Part shown: positions 48,724 to 56,307 of the stretch, one piece after another
Layout of the letters: every line of letters begins with the position of its first letter
How positions within the stretch are numbered: position 1 is the stretch's first letter
Source: Streptomyces pyxinae
GTDB lineage: Bacteria; Actinomycetota; Actinomycetes; Streptomycetales; Streptomycetaceae
DNA: 64,000 nt
Assembly (NCBI RefSeq): GCF_024756275.1
Contig: NZ_JANUGQ010000012.1
Location: forward strand, 148,832 to 212,831
Reading direction: 5' to 3'
Program-made: the position numbers and the translations under genes
The notes under the pieces: model-generated
The model's input: the letters and a program-made list of their open reading frames with translations, nothing else
Databases searched by the model: none
Told to the model about the DNA's origin: nothing

Positions 48724-49121
48724 TACTTCTCCGGTTTCTGTGTGCCGTGTAGTGAAGCTAACCTGGAACGTCACCGACCCACGCGGTCGGGTGTGTCGAA
48801 TGCTGCGGACTTCCGCCGGAAGCGGGAAGGGGCGCAGATCACGGTGGCCGTCGGCGGACTCGCCATGCGGTTGAGGACACGCACACGAGCCCAGGCACAC
48901 CCCAGGCACAAGGTCTGAGCGTACCTACCGCATCGACTCCGGTCAAAACAAATGCCCGCACCCCCGGCGCCCCGCCCGACCTCGGAGAACGCCCCGCGGA
49001 GCGGGTACGGGCGGGGCGGGAGGGGTGACGGGAGGGCGCGAACCGGGGCTCCCGCACCCGGGACCACGGCACCCGGAGCACCGGCACGCGAAACTCCGGT
49101 GCGCAGGACTTCGGCACGGGG
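48724..49121. other. rpsL leader and promoter region
   Basis: 398 bases between rpsL and the XRE gene, which is transcribed toward it. It contains the str promoter and a long leader (about 185 bases). No gene is seen. In other Streptomyces the segment above rpsL leads to rpoC; here it leads to the tail locus. Confidence 0.75.
48918..48946 (-). promoter_or_regulatory. Promoter of the str operon
   Basis: Minus strand: TTGACC (48,941-48,946), 17-base spacer, TACGCT (48,918-48,923). Matches vegetative sigma-70 sites. Transcription would begin about 48,911, giving a leader of about 185 bases before rpsL. Confidence 0.85.
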
Positions 49122-49565
49122 TCAGTCGCCGGCGGGCCCGCCGCCCCGGGGGCCGGCGTCCGGGGGCGGGAGGAACTGGCCGGCCACCCGCAGGAACATC
49201 TCGCGCCGGTCGGCCGGGACGCCGAGCGCGTCGGCGGCCTCCTCCAGGGTGAGCCGTCGTTCGCCCGGTCCGGCCGGAGCGGCCCCCGGCAGCGGGGGCA
49301 GCGGCAGGTCCTCCTCGGTGAGCCGGCCGGAGCGGATGAGCATGTCCCGCACCGGCACGCCCAGCACCCGGGCGAGCCGCCGGGTGGTCTCCAGGTCCGG
49401 CATGCTCTGCCGCTGAAGCAGCCGGGTGATGGCGGCGCGGTGGACGCCCGCCTCGTCGGCGAGCCGGGACTTTCCTCCACCCCGGGGGCTGTCGATGTCG
49501 TAGCCGCGACGACGGATCAGGTCCTCGATCCAGGCGGCGAACCGGTCCAGGTCGCTGGCGGTCAT
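49122..49565 (-). CDS. XRE-family repressor of the tail locus
   Basis: 147 residues from ATG (MTASDLDRFAAWIEDLI) after GGAGGGAGG. Helix-turn-helix at about residues 30-55 (KSRLADEAGVHRAAITRLLQRQ). The C-terminal part is LPPLP- and Gly/Pro-rich with no known domain. A 98-codon longer open frame upstream overlaps the divergent gene's promoter and is shadow. It sits at the edge of the tail cluster with an operator just upstream that recurs at the tail promoter, so it is the probable regulator (inference). Confidence 0.85.
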   Translation of the reverse strand: MTASDLDRFAAWIEDLIRRRGYDIDSPRGGGKSRLADEAGVHRAAITRLLQRQSMPDLETTRRLARVLGVPVRDMLIRSGRLTEEDLPLPPLPGAAPAGPGERRLTLEEAADALGVPADRREMFLRVAGQFLPPPDAGPRGGGPAGD

Positions 49566-49594
49566 GGGGCGCCTCCCTCCAAAGCGGTCCCACT

Positions 49595-49615
49595 CTAGCG
49601 CGCTTGCGCGCACGG
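49595..49615. promoter_or_regulatory. Operator A, upstream of XRE gene
   Basis: CTAG-N6-TGCGCGCACG. The GCGCGC-TT-GCGCGC core is palindromic. It is 30 bases before the XRE start and shares CTAG and TGCGCGCACG with operator C at 51,367. Confidence 0.65.
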
Positions 49616-49684
49616 AATTACCTACCCGCACATGACGGATCGGTACGAGTTTCACAAAGGGCCAAGGGGGATCCCGGTTTGTAA

Positions 49685-49714
49685 GTTGCGCGCTCGATCG
49701 CAACATGCCAGGGT
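49685..49714 (+). promoter_or_regulatory. Operator B and promoter of the zinc-protein gene
   Basis: GTTGCG-N8-CGCAAC (49,685-49,704) is a perfect 6-bp inverted repeat. TTGCGC (49,686) with CAGGGT at 49,709, 17 bases apart, forms the same -35/-10 layout as the tail promoter. The -35 is inside the inverted repeat. Confidence 0.55.
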
Positions 49715-49786
49715 GCAGAGCCGTACGACCCCGGCCCGGAGGCCGGCGCCGGAGCCGTACCACCCACTGAACAGCCGGGAGGCACC

Positions 49787-50911
49787 GTGACTGGCCAGAC
49801 CCCACCGAGCACTCCGAGCGCCCCGAGCACCCCGATCCCCTCTCCCCCGCCGAGCGCACCGGTGTCGCCGCCCGTCCCGGCCCCGACCCAGGCCCCGGCG
49901 CCCGTCTCCGCCTCCGCCTCCGCCTCCGCTCCGGAGCGTCTGGTCCGGGACGCCGCCCTCTGGATCGAGGCGCTGATCCGGCAGTTCCCCGAGCTGCTGA
50001 CCGAGCTGGCGCCGGGCCGCCCCTCCCCCGCCTCCCGTACCGGCGAGCGCCGGGCGCCGTCCCCGGAGGCCGACGAGCGCGTCCGGACGGAACGGCGGGA
50101 GGCGTTGCTCATGCGGCAGCGGCACGGCCTCGATGTGCCCGGCCCCTCGACCGCTCCGCTGCGGCTGTACGTGTCGGACGCCATCCGGGACATCACCGAC
50201 GGGGTGGTCGAGCTGGACGAGGCGGTCCACGAGAAGCTCGGCCTCGGCCGCCCGCGCCACGCCCGGGTACCGCTGCGGCTGGCCCGGCTGGCCGGACTGC
50301 TGGACGAGATCGCCGGGCATCCGGTGCTCGCCGCGCACGTCCGGGACGAGGCCCGGCGGATGGCCCGCCGCTGCGGCCGGGTGCTGGGCGACACGGAGTC
50401 GATGGTCCGGCTGGGCGGTCGGTGCCCGTGGTGCGACTCGGTGTCGCTGCGCGCCTTCCCGGCCCGCCGGGCGGTGCTCTGCGTGAACCCGGCCTGCCGC
50501 TGCGGGGACGCCGGCTGCGACTGCGGTACGGATCCGGCGTACCGGCACGTCTGGCCCGAGGCCGAGTGGGCGGCGTTGACCCGGGTGTCGGGCGGCGACC
50601 GGACGGAGATCGACGCCTCGATGGACGAGACCGGGCCGGCGGACGGGGGCCGGGGCGTACGAACCCCGGTCCGCGCCGCCGGTGCGCACGACGCGACGGC
50701 CGGGGCACGGACCGGCGGGTCGCGGCGGGGCCGGGACGGTGCCCGGCACAGCGCCGGCCGGACGGATCCCGACGCCGCGACGGCCCTGGAGACCACGCGG
50801 GCGACGGAGCCGATGGAGACCGCACGGGCCGCCGGGGGTGCGCACGACGCGGCGGCCGGGCGGGCCTCCGCCCCCGGGGCCGCGCACACTCCGGAGGGGG
50901 AGGTCCGGTGA
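49787..50911 (+). CDS. Unknown cysteine-rich protein of the tail locus
   Basis: 374 residues from GTG. Residues 1-50 are Pro/Ser/Ala-rich. A helical middle follows (YVSDAIRDITDGVVELDEAVHEKLGL). Then CPWC, CVNPACRC and CGDAGCDCG-type Cys clusters at about 212-247 suggest one or two zinc ribbons. The C-terminal 100 residues are low complexity. No family recognised; role could be DNA-binding or regulatory. Its stop overlaps the next gene's GTG (GTGA). Confidence 0.65.
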   Translation: MTGQTPPSTPSAPSTPIPSPPPSAPVSPPVPAPTQAPAPVSASASASAPERLVRDAALWIEALIRQFPELLTELAPGRPSPASRTGERRAPSPEADERVRTERREALLMRQRHGLDVPGPSTAPLRLYVSDAIRDITDGVVELDEAVHEKLGLGRPRHARVPLRLARLAGLLDEIAGHPVLAAHVRDEARRMARRCGRVLGDTESMVRLGGRCPWCDSVSLRAFPARRAVLCVNPACRCGDAGCDCGTDPAYRHVWPEAEWAALTRVSGGDRTEIDASMDETGPADGGRGVRTPVRAAGAHDATAGARTGGSRRGRDGARHSAGRTDPDAATALETTRATEPMETARAAGGAHDAAAGRASAPGAAHTPEGEVR

Positions 50912-51093
50912 TCGCCGGGGACACGTTGATCACCGGTGAACTCGCCGCCGCCGAGACCGGGGTCGTGCCCGCCACCATCCGCAAGTGGGTGCAGTTGGGT
51001 CATCTGCGGCCGGCCGGGCGGCGGGGCCGCGCCCTCCTCTACCGGCTGGAGGACGTCTTCGCGGCCGAGCGCGCGGCCCGGCGCCGCCCCTGA
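50908..51093 (+). CDS. Small excisionase/MerR-type HTH protein
   Basis: 61 residues from GTG after GGAGGGGGAGG. Sequence ITGELAAAETGVVPATIRKW and LGHLRPAGRRGRALLYRLED is an excisionase/MerR-type winged helix. Coupled to the zinc-protein gene. No integrase is visible, so it may act as an activator or DNA bender rather than in excision. Confidence 0.75.
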   Translation: MIAGDTLITGELAAAETGVVPATIRKWVQLGHLRPAGRRGRALLYRLEDVFAAERAARRRP

Positions 51094-51544
51094 CACCCCA
51101 GGCACCCCCCTTCACCTCTCCCGCCCCCGCCACCCGGCGCCCCGTGTCCAGCCCTGGACGTGGGGCGCTTTCGCGTGCCTGTCCCCGCCACCCCGCCCGC
51201 CCCCGTCGTGCACCGCGGTCACCCGCCGCCCGGGCGCCCGGTCGCCTGCCGCCCGGGCGGGCGGTGCGCACCGGTGCGACGGCAGGGGCGGGCGGGGCCG
51301 GTGAACCAGGGCGAGACGGGGCGATGCGGCGGGGGCGGCCAGGGCGGAGCGCCTCTCGGGAAAACGCTAGTTGCGTGCGCGCACGATTGCTGTCACAGTG
51401 AACGCAGCGGCGGAGCTGTGCCCGCGTGACCGACGGGCCGCACTCCGCCGTTCGCCGTCGGGCGGCCTCCGCGCCCCCGTTCCCCTCCCCGCGGGGGCCG
51501 TCCGGCCGGCGCCCACCCACCACCACCCACCGAGGTGAACCGTC
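51094..51544. other. Gene-free stretch holding tail promoter
   Basis: 451 bases; the first 265 are GC-rich with nothing seen. The tail promoter and operator C are at 51,367-51,399, leaving a 145-base leader. Confidence 0.65.
51367..51399 (+). promoter_or_regulatory. Operator C and promoter of tail operon
   Basis: CTAG-N5-TGCGCGCACG (51,367-51,385), same element as operator A. TTGCGT (51,371-51,376), 17-base spacer, CACAGT (51,394-51,399). The -35 lies in the operator, so a bound XRE protein would block transcription. Confidence 0.65.
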
Positions 51545-51952
51545 ATGACCACACCGCCGAGTGCCTTTCCCGACGTCGAGGCGCTGGTCGTCGACGCCCT
51601 CAAGGCCGAGCCCGCCCTCGCCGGCGCCACGGTGGCCGCCGCCGCGCCGCCGGGCTTCGACGGGACCCAGCGGGCCGTCCTGGTGAACCGGCGCGGCGGC
51701 GCCTGGACCGGGGACCTGCACGTCGACATGCCGCTCATCGAGCTGGAGGTGTACGGGCCGGACAAGACCGGCGCCCACACCCTGGCCAACGCGGCCCGCC
51801 GGGCGCTGCTCGCCGCCATCGGCACGCGCTGGGGCACCAACCTCGTCGCCGACGCCGAGGAGCAGGACGGCCCCCGCTGGCTCCCCGACTACCTCTACCG
51901 CGCCGCCAACCGCTATGTGTGCGTGATCCGGCTCTCGCTCGACGTCTTCTGA
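51545..51952 (+). CDS. Tail terminator-like protein
   Basis: 135 residues (MTTPPSAFPDVEALVVDALK). Fold pattern helix-beta-beta with TLANAARRALLAAIG, like siphophage tail terminator or completion proteins. Position directly before the tube protein supports this. SD GAGGTGA. Function inferred from order. Confidence 0.65.
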   Translation: MTTPPSAFPDVEALVVDALKAEPALAGATVAAAAPPGFDGTQRAVLVNRRGGAWTGDLHVDMPLIELEVYGPDKTGAHTLANAARRALLAAIGTRWGTNLVADAEEQDGPRWLPDYLYRAANRYVCVIRLSLDVF

Positions 51953-52216
51953 CGGGCGCCGGGCCCCCTCCCGCCGGAGCTCCGCCGGAGCCCGGCAGGC
52001 GCCCCGCCGGAGCCGGCAGCGGCTCGGCACAAGCCCCACCGGAACCCTCACCGGAGCCCTGCCCGGCCCCACCGCGCATGGCCCCGCCCGGCGCCCCGCG
52101 CGCCGGCCACCGATCGAGGCCCCGCCGTCCCGGCGGGGCCTTCGCCGTACCGGGACCGGGCTCACCCCCGTACCGCCCGGATCGGCACCGTCCCCCTCAT
52201 CAAGGAGAGACCCACC

Positions 52217-52822
52217 ATGGCAGGTACCAACTCGTCCGAGATCCGCGTCGCCGGCACCGGCCGGCTCTATGTCGCGGCGGCGGACACCGCCGCGCCGGCC
52301 GCCTTCACCGACGACTCCGCCGGCGACTGGACGAAGGGCGGCTGGAAGGACCTCGGCTTCACCTCCGCCGACGGCGTCACCTTCGCCAAGAAGGACAAGC
52401 TGGAGCCGGTCGACTCCTGGCAGGCGGTCAGCCCGGTCCACTTCCTCTACTCGGACCGGGACCTGACGCTGAAGTTCTCGCTGCTCCAGTTCAACGAGGA
52501 CACCCTGCCGTTCTTCATGGGCGGCGGCGAGGTGAAGGCGGAGGCCGCGCCGGCCACCGATGTCTACCGGTACGACATCGCCGAGCGCCCGTACGCGGAC
52601 GTGCGCGCCCTCGGCCTGGAGTTCACCGACATCAAGGCCGGCGGCACCACGGCGGTGAAGTACCGCTTCTTCATCCCGCGCGGCCAGGTCACCGCCTCCG
52701 ACGACATCAAGCTGGCCCGCAAGTCCGCGGCCCAGCTCGGCATCACCTTCACCGCCATGTCGAAGGGCGAGGGCAAGCCGCTGGCGAGCTTCGTCATGAA
52801 GGACACCGCCTACGCCGCCTGA
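52217..52822 (+). CDS. Major tail tube protein
   Basis: 201 residues (MAGTNSSEIRVAGTGRLYVA). Beta-rich; GWKDLGFTSADGVTF and YADVRALGLEFTDIKAG segments are typical of siphophage tube proteins. AAGGAGAG precedes ATG. Sits between the terminator-like gene and chaperones in the standard order. Confidence 0.8.
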   Translation: MAGTNSSEIRVAGTGRLYVAAADTAAPAAFTDDSAGDWTKGGWKDLGFTSADGVTFAKKDKLEPVDSWQAVSPVHFLYSDRDLTLKFSLLQFNEDTLPFFMGGGEVKAEAAPATDVYRYDIAERPYADVRALGLEFTDIKAGGTTAVKYRFFIPRGQVTASDDIKLARKSAAQLGITFTAMSKGEGKPLASFVMKDTAYAA

Positions 52823-52940
52823 GAGACCCGGGGAGGGGAGGGACGCCCCCTCCTCTCCCCGGCCTCCACTCCCAGAAACAGCAACCGTCCCCCCACCCCG
52901 ACCGCCGGCATCGTCCGGCAGCACAAGGAGCACTGGCCAC

Positions 52941-53231
52941 ATGGCTCGTTTCGACGTCAACGCCGCCCGCGCCCAGCGCCTGGAGGCGCTCGGCCGCACC
53001 TGGTCCTTCGAACTGGACGGGGAGAGCTTCACCCTGCCCACCGAGCTGAGCCGCGCCACCGCCAGGGCGCTGCGCACCCTGGACGACAACGACGTGGACG
53101 GGCTGCTCGCCCTGCTGATGGGCGAGCAGCAGTTCAGCCGCTTCGCGGAGCACGACATCACCATGCAGGACATCGCCGCCATCCTGGAGGCGTACGGCAA
53201 GGAGACCGGGCTCGGCCTGGGGGAAGGCTGA
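52941..53231 (+). CDS. Tail assembly chaperone, short form (gpG-like)
   Basis: 96 residues (MARFDVNAARAQRLEALGRTW ... GKETGLGLGEG). In frame 0 it stops at 53,229. Predicted to wrap the tape measure during assembly. Size, order before TMP and overlap with a second frame are as in lambda G/GT. The shift signal is at 53,219-53,225. Confidence 0.8.
   Translation: MARFDVNAARAQRLEALGRTWSFELDGESFTLPTELSRATARALRTLDDNDVDGLLALLMGEQQFSRFAEHDITMQDIAAILEAYGKETGLGLGEG
53219..53225 (+). other. Candidate -1 ribosomal frameshift site
   Basis: CTG GGG GAA GGC TGA in frame 0. A slip on GGGGG at GGG (P site) resumes in the -1 frame as GGA AGG CTG AGC CTC, opening 145 codons. The A-site change is imperfect compared with the lambda GGGAAAG slip, so efficiency may be low. 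Confidence 0.55.
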
Positions 53232-53659
53232 GCCTCGCCGCGTTCGTCGACGAACACGCCGAGGCCCTTGAGGCGGACCTGCTCCGCTATTACGGCACCG
53301 ACCTGCTCGACTGGCACCGGGGCGGGCTCACCAGCCGCCGGCTCGCGGTGCTGCTCAAGCATCTGCCGGCGGACAGCGCCACCCACCGGGAGCTGCACGG
53401 GGAGGCCGCGGACTGGTCGGTGACCGATCATCTGCTCGCGGCGGCCGTGGACCATCTGGCCGCCGCGAACTGGATGTTCGCCTGCGTCAACACCGGGGAC
53501 GAGGGCGACCAGCCGGAGCCCCCGCAGCCGGTGCCGCGCCCGGGCGTCCCGGACGGGCCCGATGAGGCGGACCTGCCCGGCGAGACGGAGCACCCGCCGG
53601 GCACGGCGGACGACGCGTCCGGGCCGTCCCCGGCGGCGCTCGCGAGGTTCTTCGGCTGA
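53222..53659 (+). CDS. Chaperone frameshift extension (gpGT-like)
   Basis: Read in the -1 frame after 53,222: RLSLAAFVDEHAEALEAD then LLRYYGTDLLDWHRGGLTSRRL and LAVLLKHLPADS. This matches the T half of actinophage tail assembly proteins (aligned by pattern). There is no start codon or ribosome binding site at its 5' end, so it is expected as a fusion with the short form. The end is acidic and Pro-rich. An internal ATG near 53,470 would give a much shorter product and is less likely. Confidence 0.7.
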   Translation, partial: GRLSLAAFVDEHAEALEADLLRYYGTDLLDWHRGGLTSRRLAVLLKHLPADSATHRELHGEAADWSVTDHLLAAAVDHLAAANWMFACVNTGDEGDQPEPPQPVPRPGVPDGPDEADLPGETEHPPGTADDASGPSPAALARFFG

Positions 53660-54091
53660 GCCCGGCCGCCGTGGCCTGCCGGGGCACGGCCCGGAAGGCG
53701 TCGCGGGGCGATCGGTTTCAGCCACCGTCACCCCATGACGTACCGGCCCGATCGCGCCCCCCGCGCCCTTCCGGAGGCCCGGCCCACCACCGGAGCCAGG
53801 GGTACGGCGGGCCGGGCGGGCTTCCGGCGTGACCCCGGTACGGCCCGTCCGCCCCGCCCGTCCGCCCGGAATTACCGGCATGAGCCGCCCGCCGGACCGT
53901 ACCGCGCCCCTCTGACAACGCCTCACTTCCGCGGCGGAACCCCAGGTGACACCCCATATGGCGGGTATCGCGCTCGACAACGCGAGATGATCGCCCGACA
54001 CTTGATCGCACGTTTGTTCGATAGAGTCGGTTGTGCGGGAGGTGTGACACACCTGCCGCCGGGCCGGCAAGCAATCGGAAGGCAGGGCACC
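53660..54091. other. Gene-free stretch with SOS-like site
   Basis: 432 bases; a long open frame through it is GC-driven shadow. TTCCGC-G-GCGGAA at 53,927-53,939 is a short palindrome. The LexA-like box lies at 54,006. Confidence 0.55.
54006..54027 (+). promoter_or_regulatory. SOS/LexA-like box overlapping a -10
   Basis: TCGCAC-GTTT-GTTCGA, 11 of 12 fixed positions of the actinobacterial LexA box TCGAAC-N4-GTTCGA. TAGAGT, a good -10, follows at once. A strong -35 was not found. It lies 65 bases before the small gene at 54,092. Confidence 0.65.
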
Positions 54092-54286
54092 ATGACGTTC
54101 CAAAACGGGGGAAACCAGCCGCGCGGCCCGCTCGACGACCGCATCAGCGCCCTGCTCGACACCCGCCCCCCGCTCGACAGGCCCGCCCTGCTGTCCGCGC
54201 TGCGGGACGAGTTCACGGCCTGCGAGAACGCGGCCTACCGGTCCGGCTGGAACGACGCACTCGCCGAACTGCGCCGCCGTTCCTGA
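54092..54286 (+). CDS. Small helical protein under SOS-like promoter
   Basis: 64 residues (MTFQNGGNQPRGPLDDRISA ... SGWNDALAELRRRS) after GGAAGG. Mostly helical with an amphipathic end. No family recognised. Located inside the tail locus and next to a LexA-like box, so it may be a DNA-damage-linked trigger or antirepressor (inference). Confidence 0.6.
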   Translation: MTFQNGGNQPRGPLDDRISALLDTRPPLDRPALLSALRDEFTACENAAYRSGWNDALAELRRRS

Positions 54287-54467
54287 CACTCGGGCCCTGA
54301 CGCCCGGCTCCCGGCACACGCCCTTGACGCAAGGCTCCTGACGCCCCGCCGTCGGACGCCGCCCCGGCCCCCGGGCCCCGGGGGCCCGCCGCTCGCCCGT
54401 CCCACCGGTCCGTCCCACCGGTCCGGCCGCCTGGACCGGCCCACCCCCACCGGCCGGCCGCACCCCC

Positions 54468-54629
54468 TCACGCGAGCGCCATGAGCAGCACCCCCAGGGC
54501 CAGGACCGGCAGTCCCAGCGCGAGCAGGCGCCCCACCTCCTTGAGCGCGCCCCGGGAGTCGAAGCTCTCCCCCATGACGCCGATCACCGCCCGGCTCGGC
54601 CTCTCCGGGTCATAGACCACCGGGCACAT
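54468..54629 (-). pseudogene. Remnant of DUF3592-type protein (C-terminal half)
   Basis: The visible frame MCPVVYDPERPSRAVIGVMG...ALGVLLMALA parallels the C-terminal half of the gene at 54,882-55,313 (PVVYDERKPSRARTG...). Frame continues a little upstream (QCGTPVAVGE) without a start. It looks like a truncated duplicate, though a short real protein with one membrane segment cannot be excluded. Confidence 0.5.
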
Positions 54630-54881
54630 CTCGCCGACGGCCACCGGAGTCCCGCACTGGCGCGGACACCCTCGCCGCCGTCCGGCTCGTCACGCCGCCG
54701 CTCCCGATGGTTCGCCCCGGCGCCGGCGGGCCGTGGCAGCACCCCGGTCGCGGGCCGATCGCACGGGCGGCGGGACACGGCACCCCCTGACGCGGCCGGC
54801 CCCGGGCCGGGACCGGCCGCCCGGACCTCCGGCCCGCCATGGCGCTCAGGGCACCCGGGGAGCTCAAGGCGCTCAGGGCGC

Positions 54882-55313
54882 TCAGGGCGCGAAGACAATG
54901 GCGATCACCAGGCCGAGGACCAGCGCCACCGCGCCGAAGCCGCCCGCGCCGGCCACCACCCGGCCCTCTCCGGACGGGTCGATCGCGTCGAGCGTTCCGG
55001 TCCGGGCGCGGCTCGGCTTCCGCTCGTCGTAGACGACGGGCACCACCGTGCCCATGGGCTCGGGCCGGGCGGTCGAGAACTCGTAGAACTGGGACCGGCG
55101 CCGCCCTTCGGGCAACCGGACCTCGTAGCAGACCCGGTACTTGCCGTTCATCCAGTTCTGATAGCGGGCCACCGCCTCCCCCTGGACACCTCGCCGCTCC
55201 AGCAGCCGCAGCCTGCGGAATTCCAGCAGGTTGCCCGTGCAGCCGACCAGAAAAACCGCTCCCAGCACCGCCATGGCCACACCCAGCCAGAACAGAAAAA
55301 TCACCGCCCCCAC
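54882..55313 (-). CDS. DUF3592-type membrane protein
   Basis: 143 residues from GTG (VGAVIFLFWLGVAMAVL) after AAGG. N- and C-terminal membrane segments flank a soluble beta domain (YRVCYEVRLPEGRRRSQFYEF, PVVYDERKPSRARTG). Family members are of unknown role. It runs against the tail operon, so it is an inserted gene or an immunity-type element (inference). GCTCAGG microrepeats follow its stop. Confidence 0.75.
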   Translation of the reverse strand: MGAVIFLFWLGVAMAVLGAVFLVGCTGNLLEFRRLRLLERRGVQGEAVARYQNWMNGKYRVCYEVRLPEGRRRSQFYEFSTARPEPMGTVVPVVYDERKPSRARTGTLDAIDPSGEGRVVAGAGGFGAVALVLGLVIAIVFAP

Positions 55314-55407
55314 CCCCGGCCTTTTGACAAAAACCACCCGCCCGACCGAACCGAGAGAAAGTAGCAGATCAAAAGAGAGAGCGTCAACCCCCCGATAGCG
55401 CGAGGCG

Positions 55408-56277
55408 ATGATGGCACAGAACGACGAAGAAGTCCTGAGAAGGATTACGGAGATAAAGACGGAAGTCGCTTCCGTCAAAACGACGCTTAATACGCACGCA
55501 AAGGCCGATAATACGGTCACCAACGCCGAACTCTCGGAACAGACGAAAAAGGTCCTGGAGGCCATCAAGAAGGGCCCCGACAAGGAGAACAAGTCCGCCT
55601 GGGAATCCTTCTTCGAAGCACTCGGCCTGAAGGATCTGGTCGCCGCAGTGAAGGAGCCGCAGTGGCAGAACGCCCTGTATCTGGCCATCGCGGCGGTCGG
55701 CACCCTGCTGCTGGGAAAGCTGCTTGACCTGGGAAAGCTGTTCAACTTCGGCCTGGAGAAACTGTGGAAGGCCGTCGCGCTGCGCCGGGACCCGAACAGT
55801 ACGAGCCAGGGCCGGATTCTGACGCTGAACGAGCGGGGTATCCCGTCGTTCCGGCCGCGGGCCGAGGTGGAAACCCCACCGCTCGTCAGCGTCGCGAACG
55901 CCGACACGGCGTCCTTGGACGCCTTGAACCGGGCCCTCCAGGGCCTCCGGCCCGAGGTGACCGAATTCAACACCGCGGTGCGCGCGCTGCCGTCCGCCCG
56001 CCAGATATCCAAGTCCGCCGCGGCCATCGAGAAGCTGAAGAGAGCGTTGACGGGTCTTCCTTCGGTGACCCCCATCAGAAATCTCACCGCGGCGGTCAAC
56101 CGGCTCAACAACGCCTCCGACCGGTACCGGCCGAACGCACTGCCGAACGCCGCCGCCATGAACAGCACCGCGTCGGCGGCGGGCAACCTCACCCGGGCCA
56201 CCGACGGTCTCCGGGAGGGCTTCCGGCAGCTCGCCGACGCCGCGCGCGGGGTCGCCTCGGCCGTCGGCACCAACTGA
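55408..56277 (+). CDS. Unknown helical membrane protein ahead of TMPs
   Basis: 289 residues. N-terminal coiled-coil-like region (EEVLRRITEIKTEVASVKTT), a membrane segment at about 90-115 (LYLAIAAVGTLLLGKLLD), then a Ala/Asn/Leu-rich helical end (ALNRALQGLRPEV, AAIEKLKRALTGL, AVNRLNNASDRY) that resembles the N-terminal scaffold region of tape measure proteins. Codon choice is richer in A/T than neighbours, notably at 55,410-55,800. Possibly a separate N-terminal tape-measure piece. SD is weak. Confidence 0.65.
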   Translation: MMAQNDEEVLRRITEIKTEVASVKTTLNTHAKADNTVTNAELSEQTKKVLEAIKKGPDKENKSAWESFFEALGLKDLVAAVKEPQWQNALYLAIAAVGTLLLGKLLDLGKLFNFGLEKLWKAVALRRDPNSTSQGRILTLNERGIPSFRPRAEVETPPLVSVANADTASLDALNRALQGLRPEVTEFNTAVRALPSARQISKSAAAIEKLKRALTGLPSVTPIRNLTAAVNRLNNASDRYRPNALPNAAAMNSTASAAGNLTRATDGLREGFRQLADAARGVASAVGTN

Positions 56278-56307
56278 CCGTCCCGAACGTGAGAAAGGAG
56301 GTGCGGG

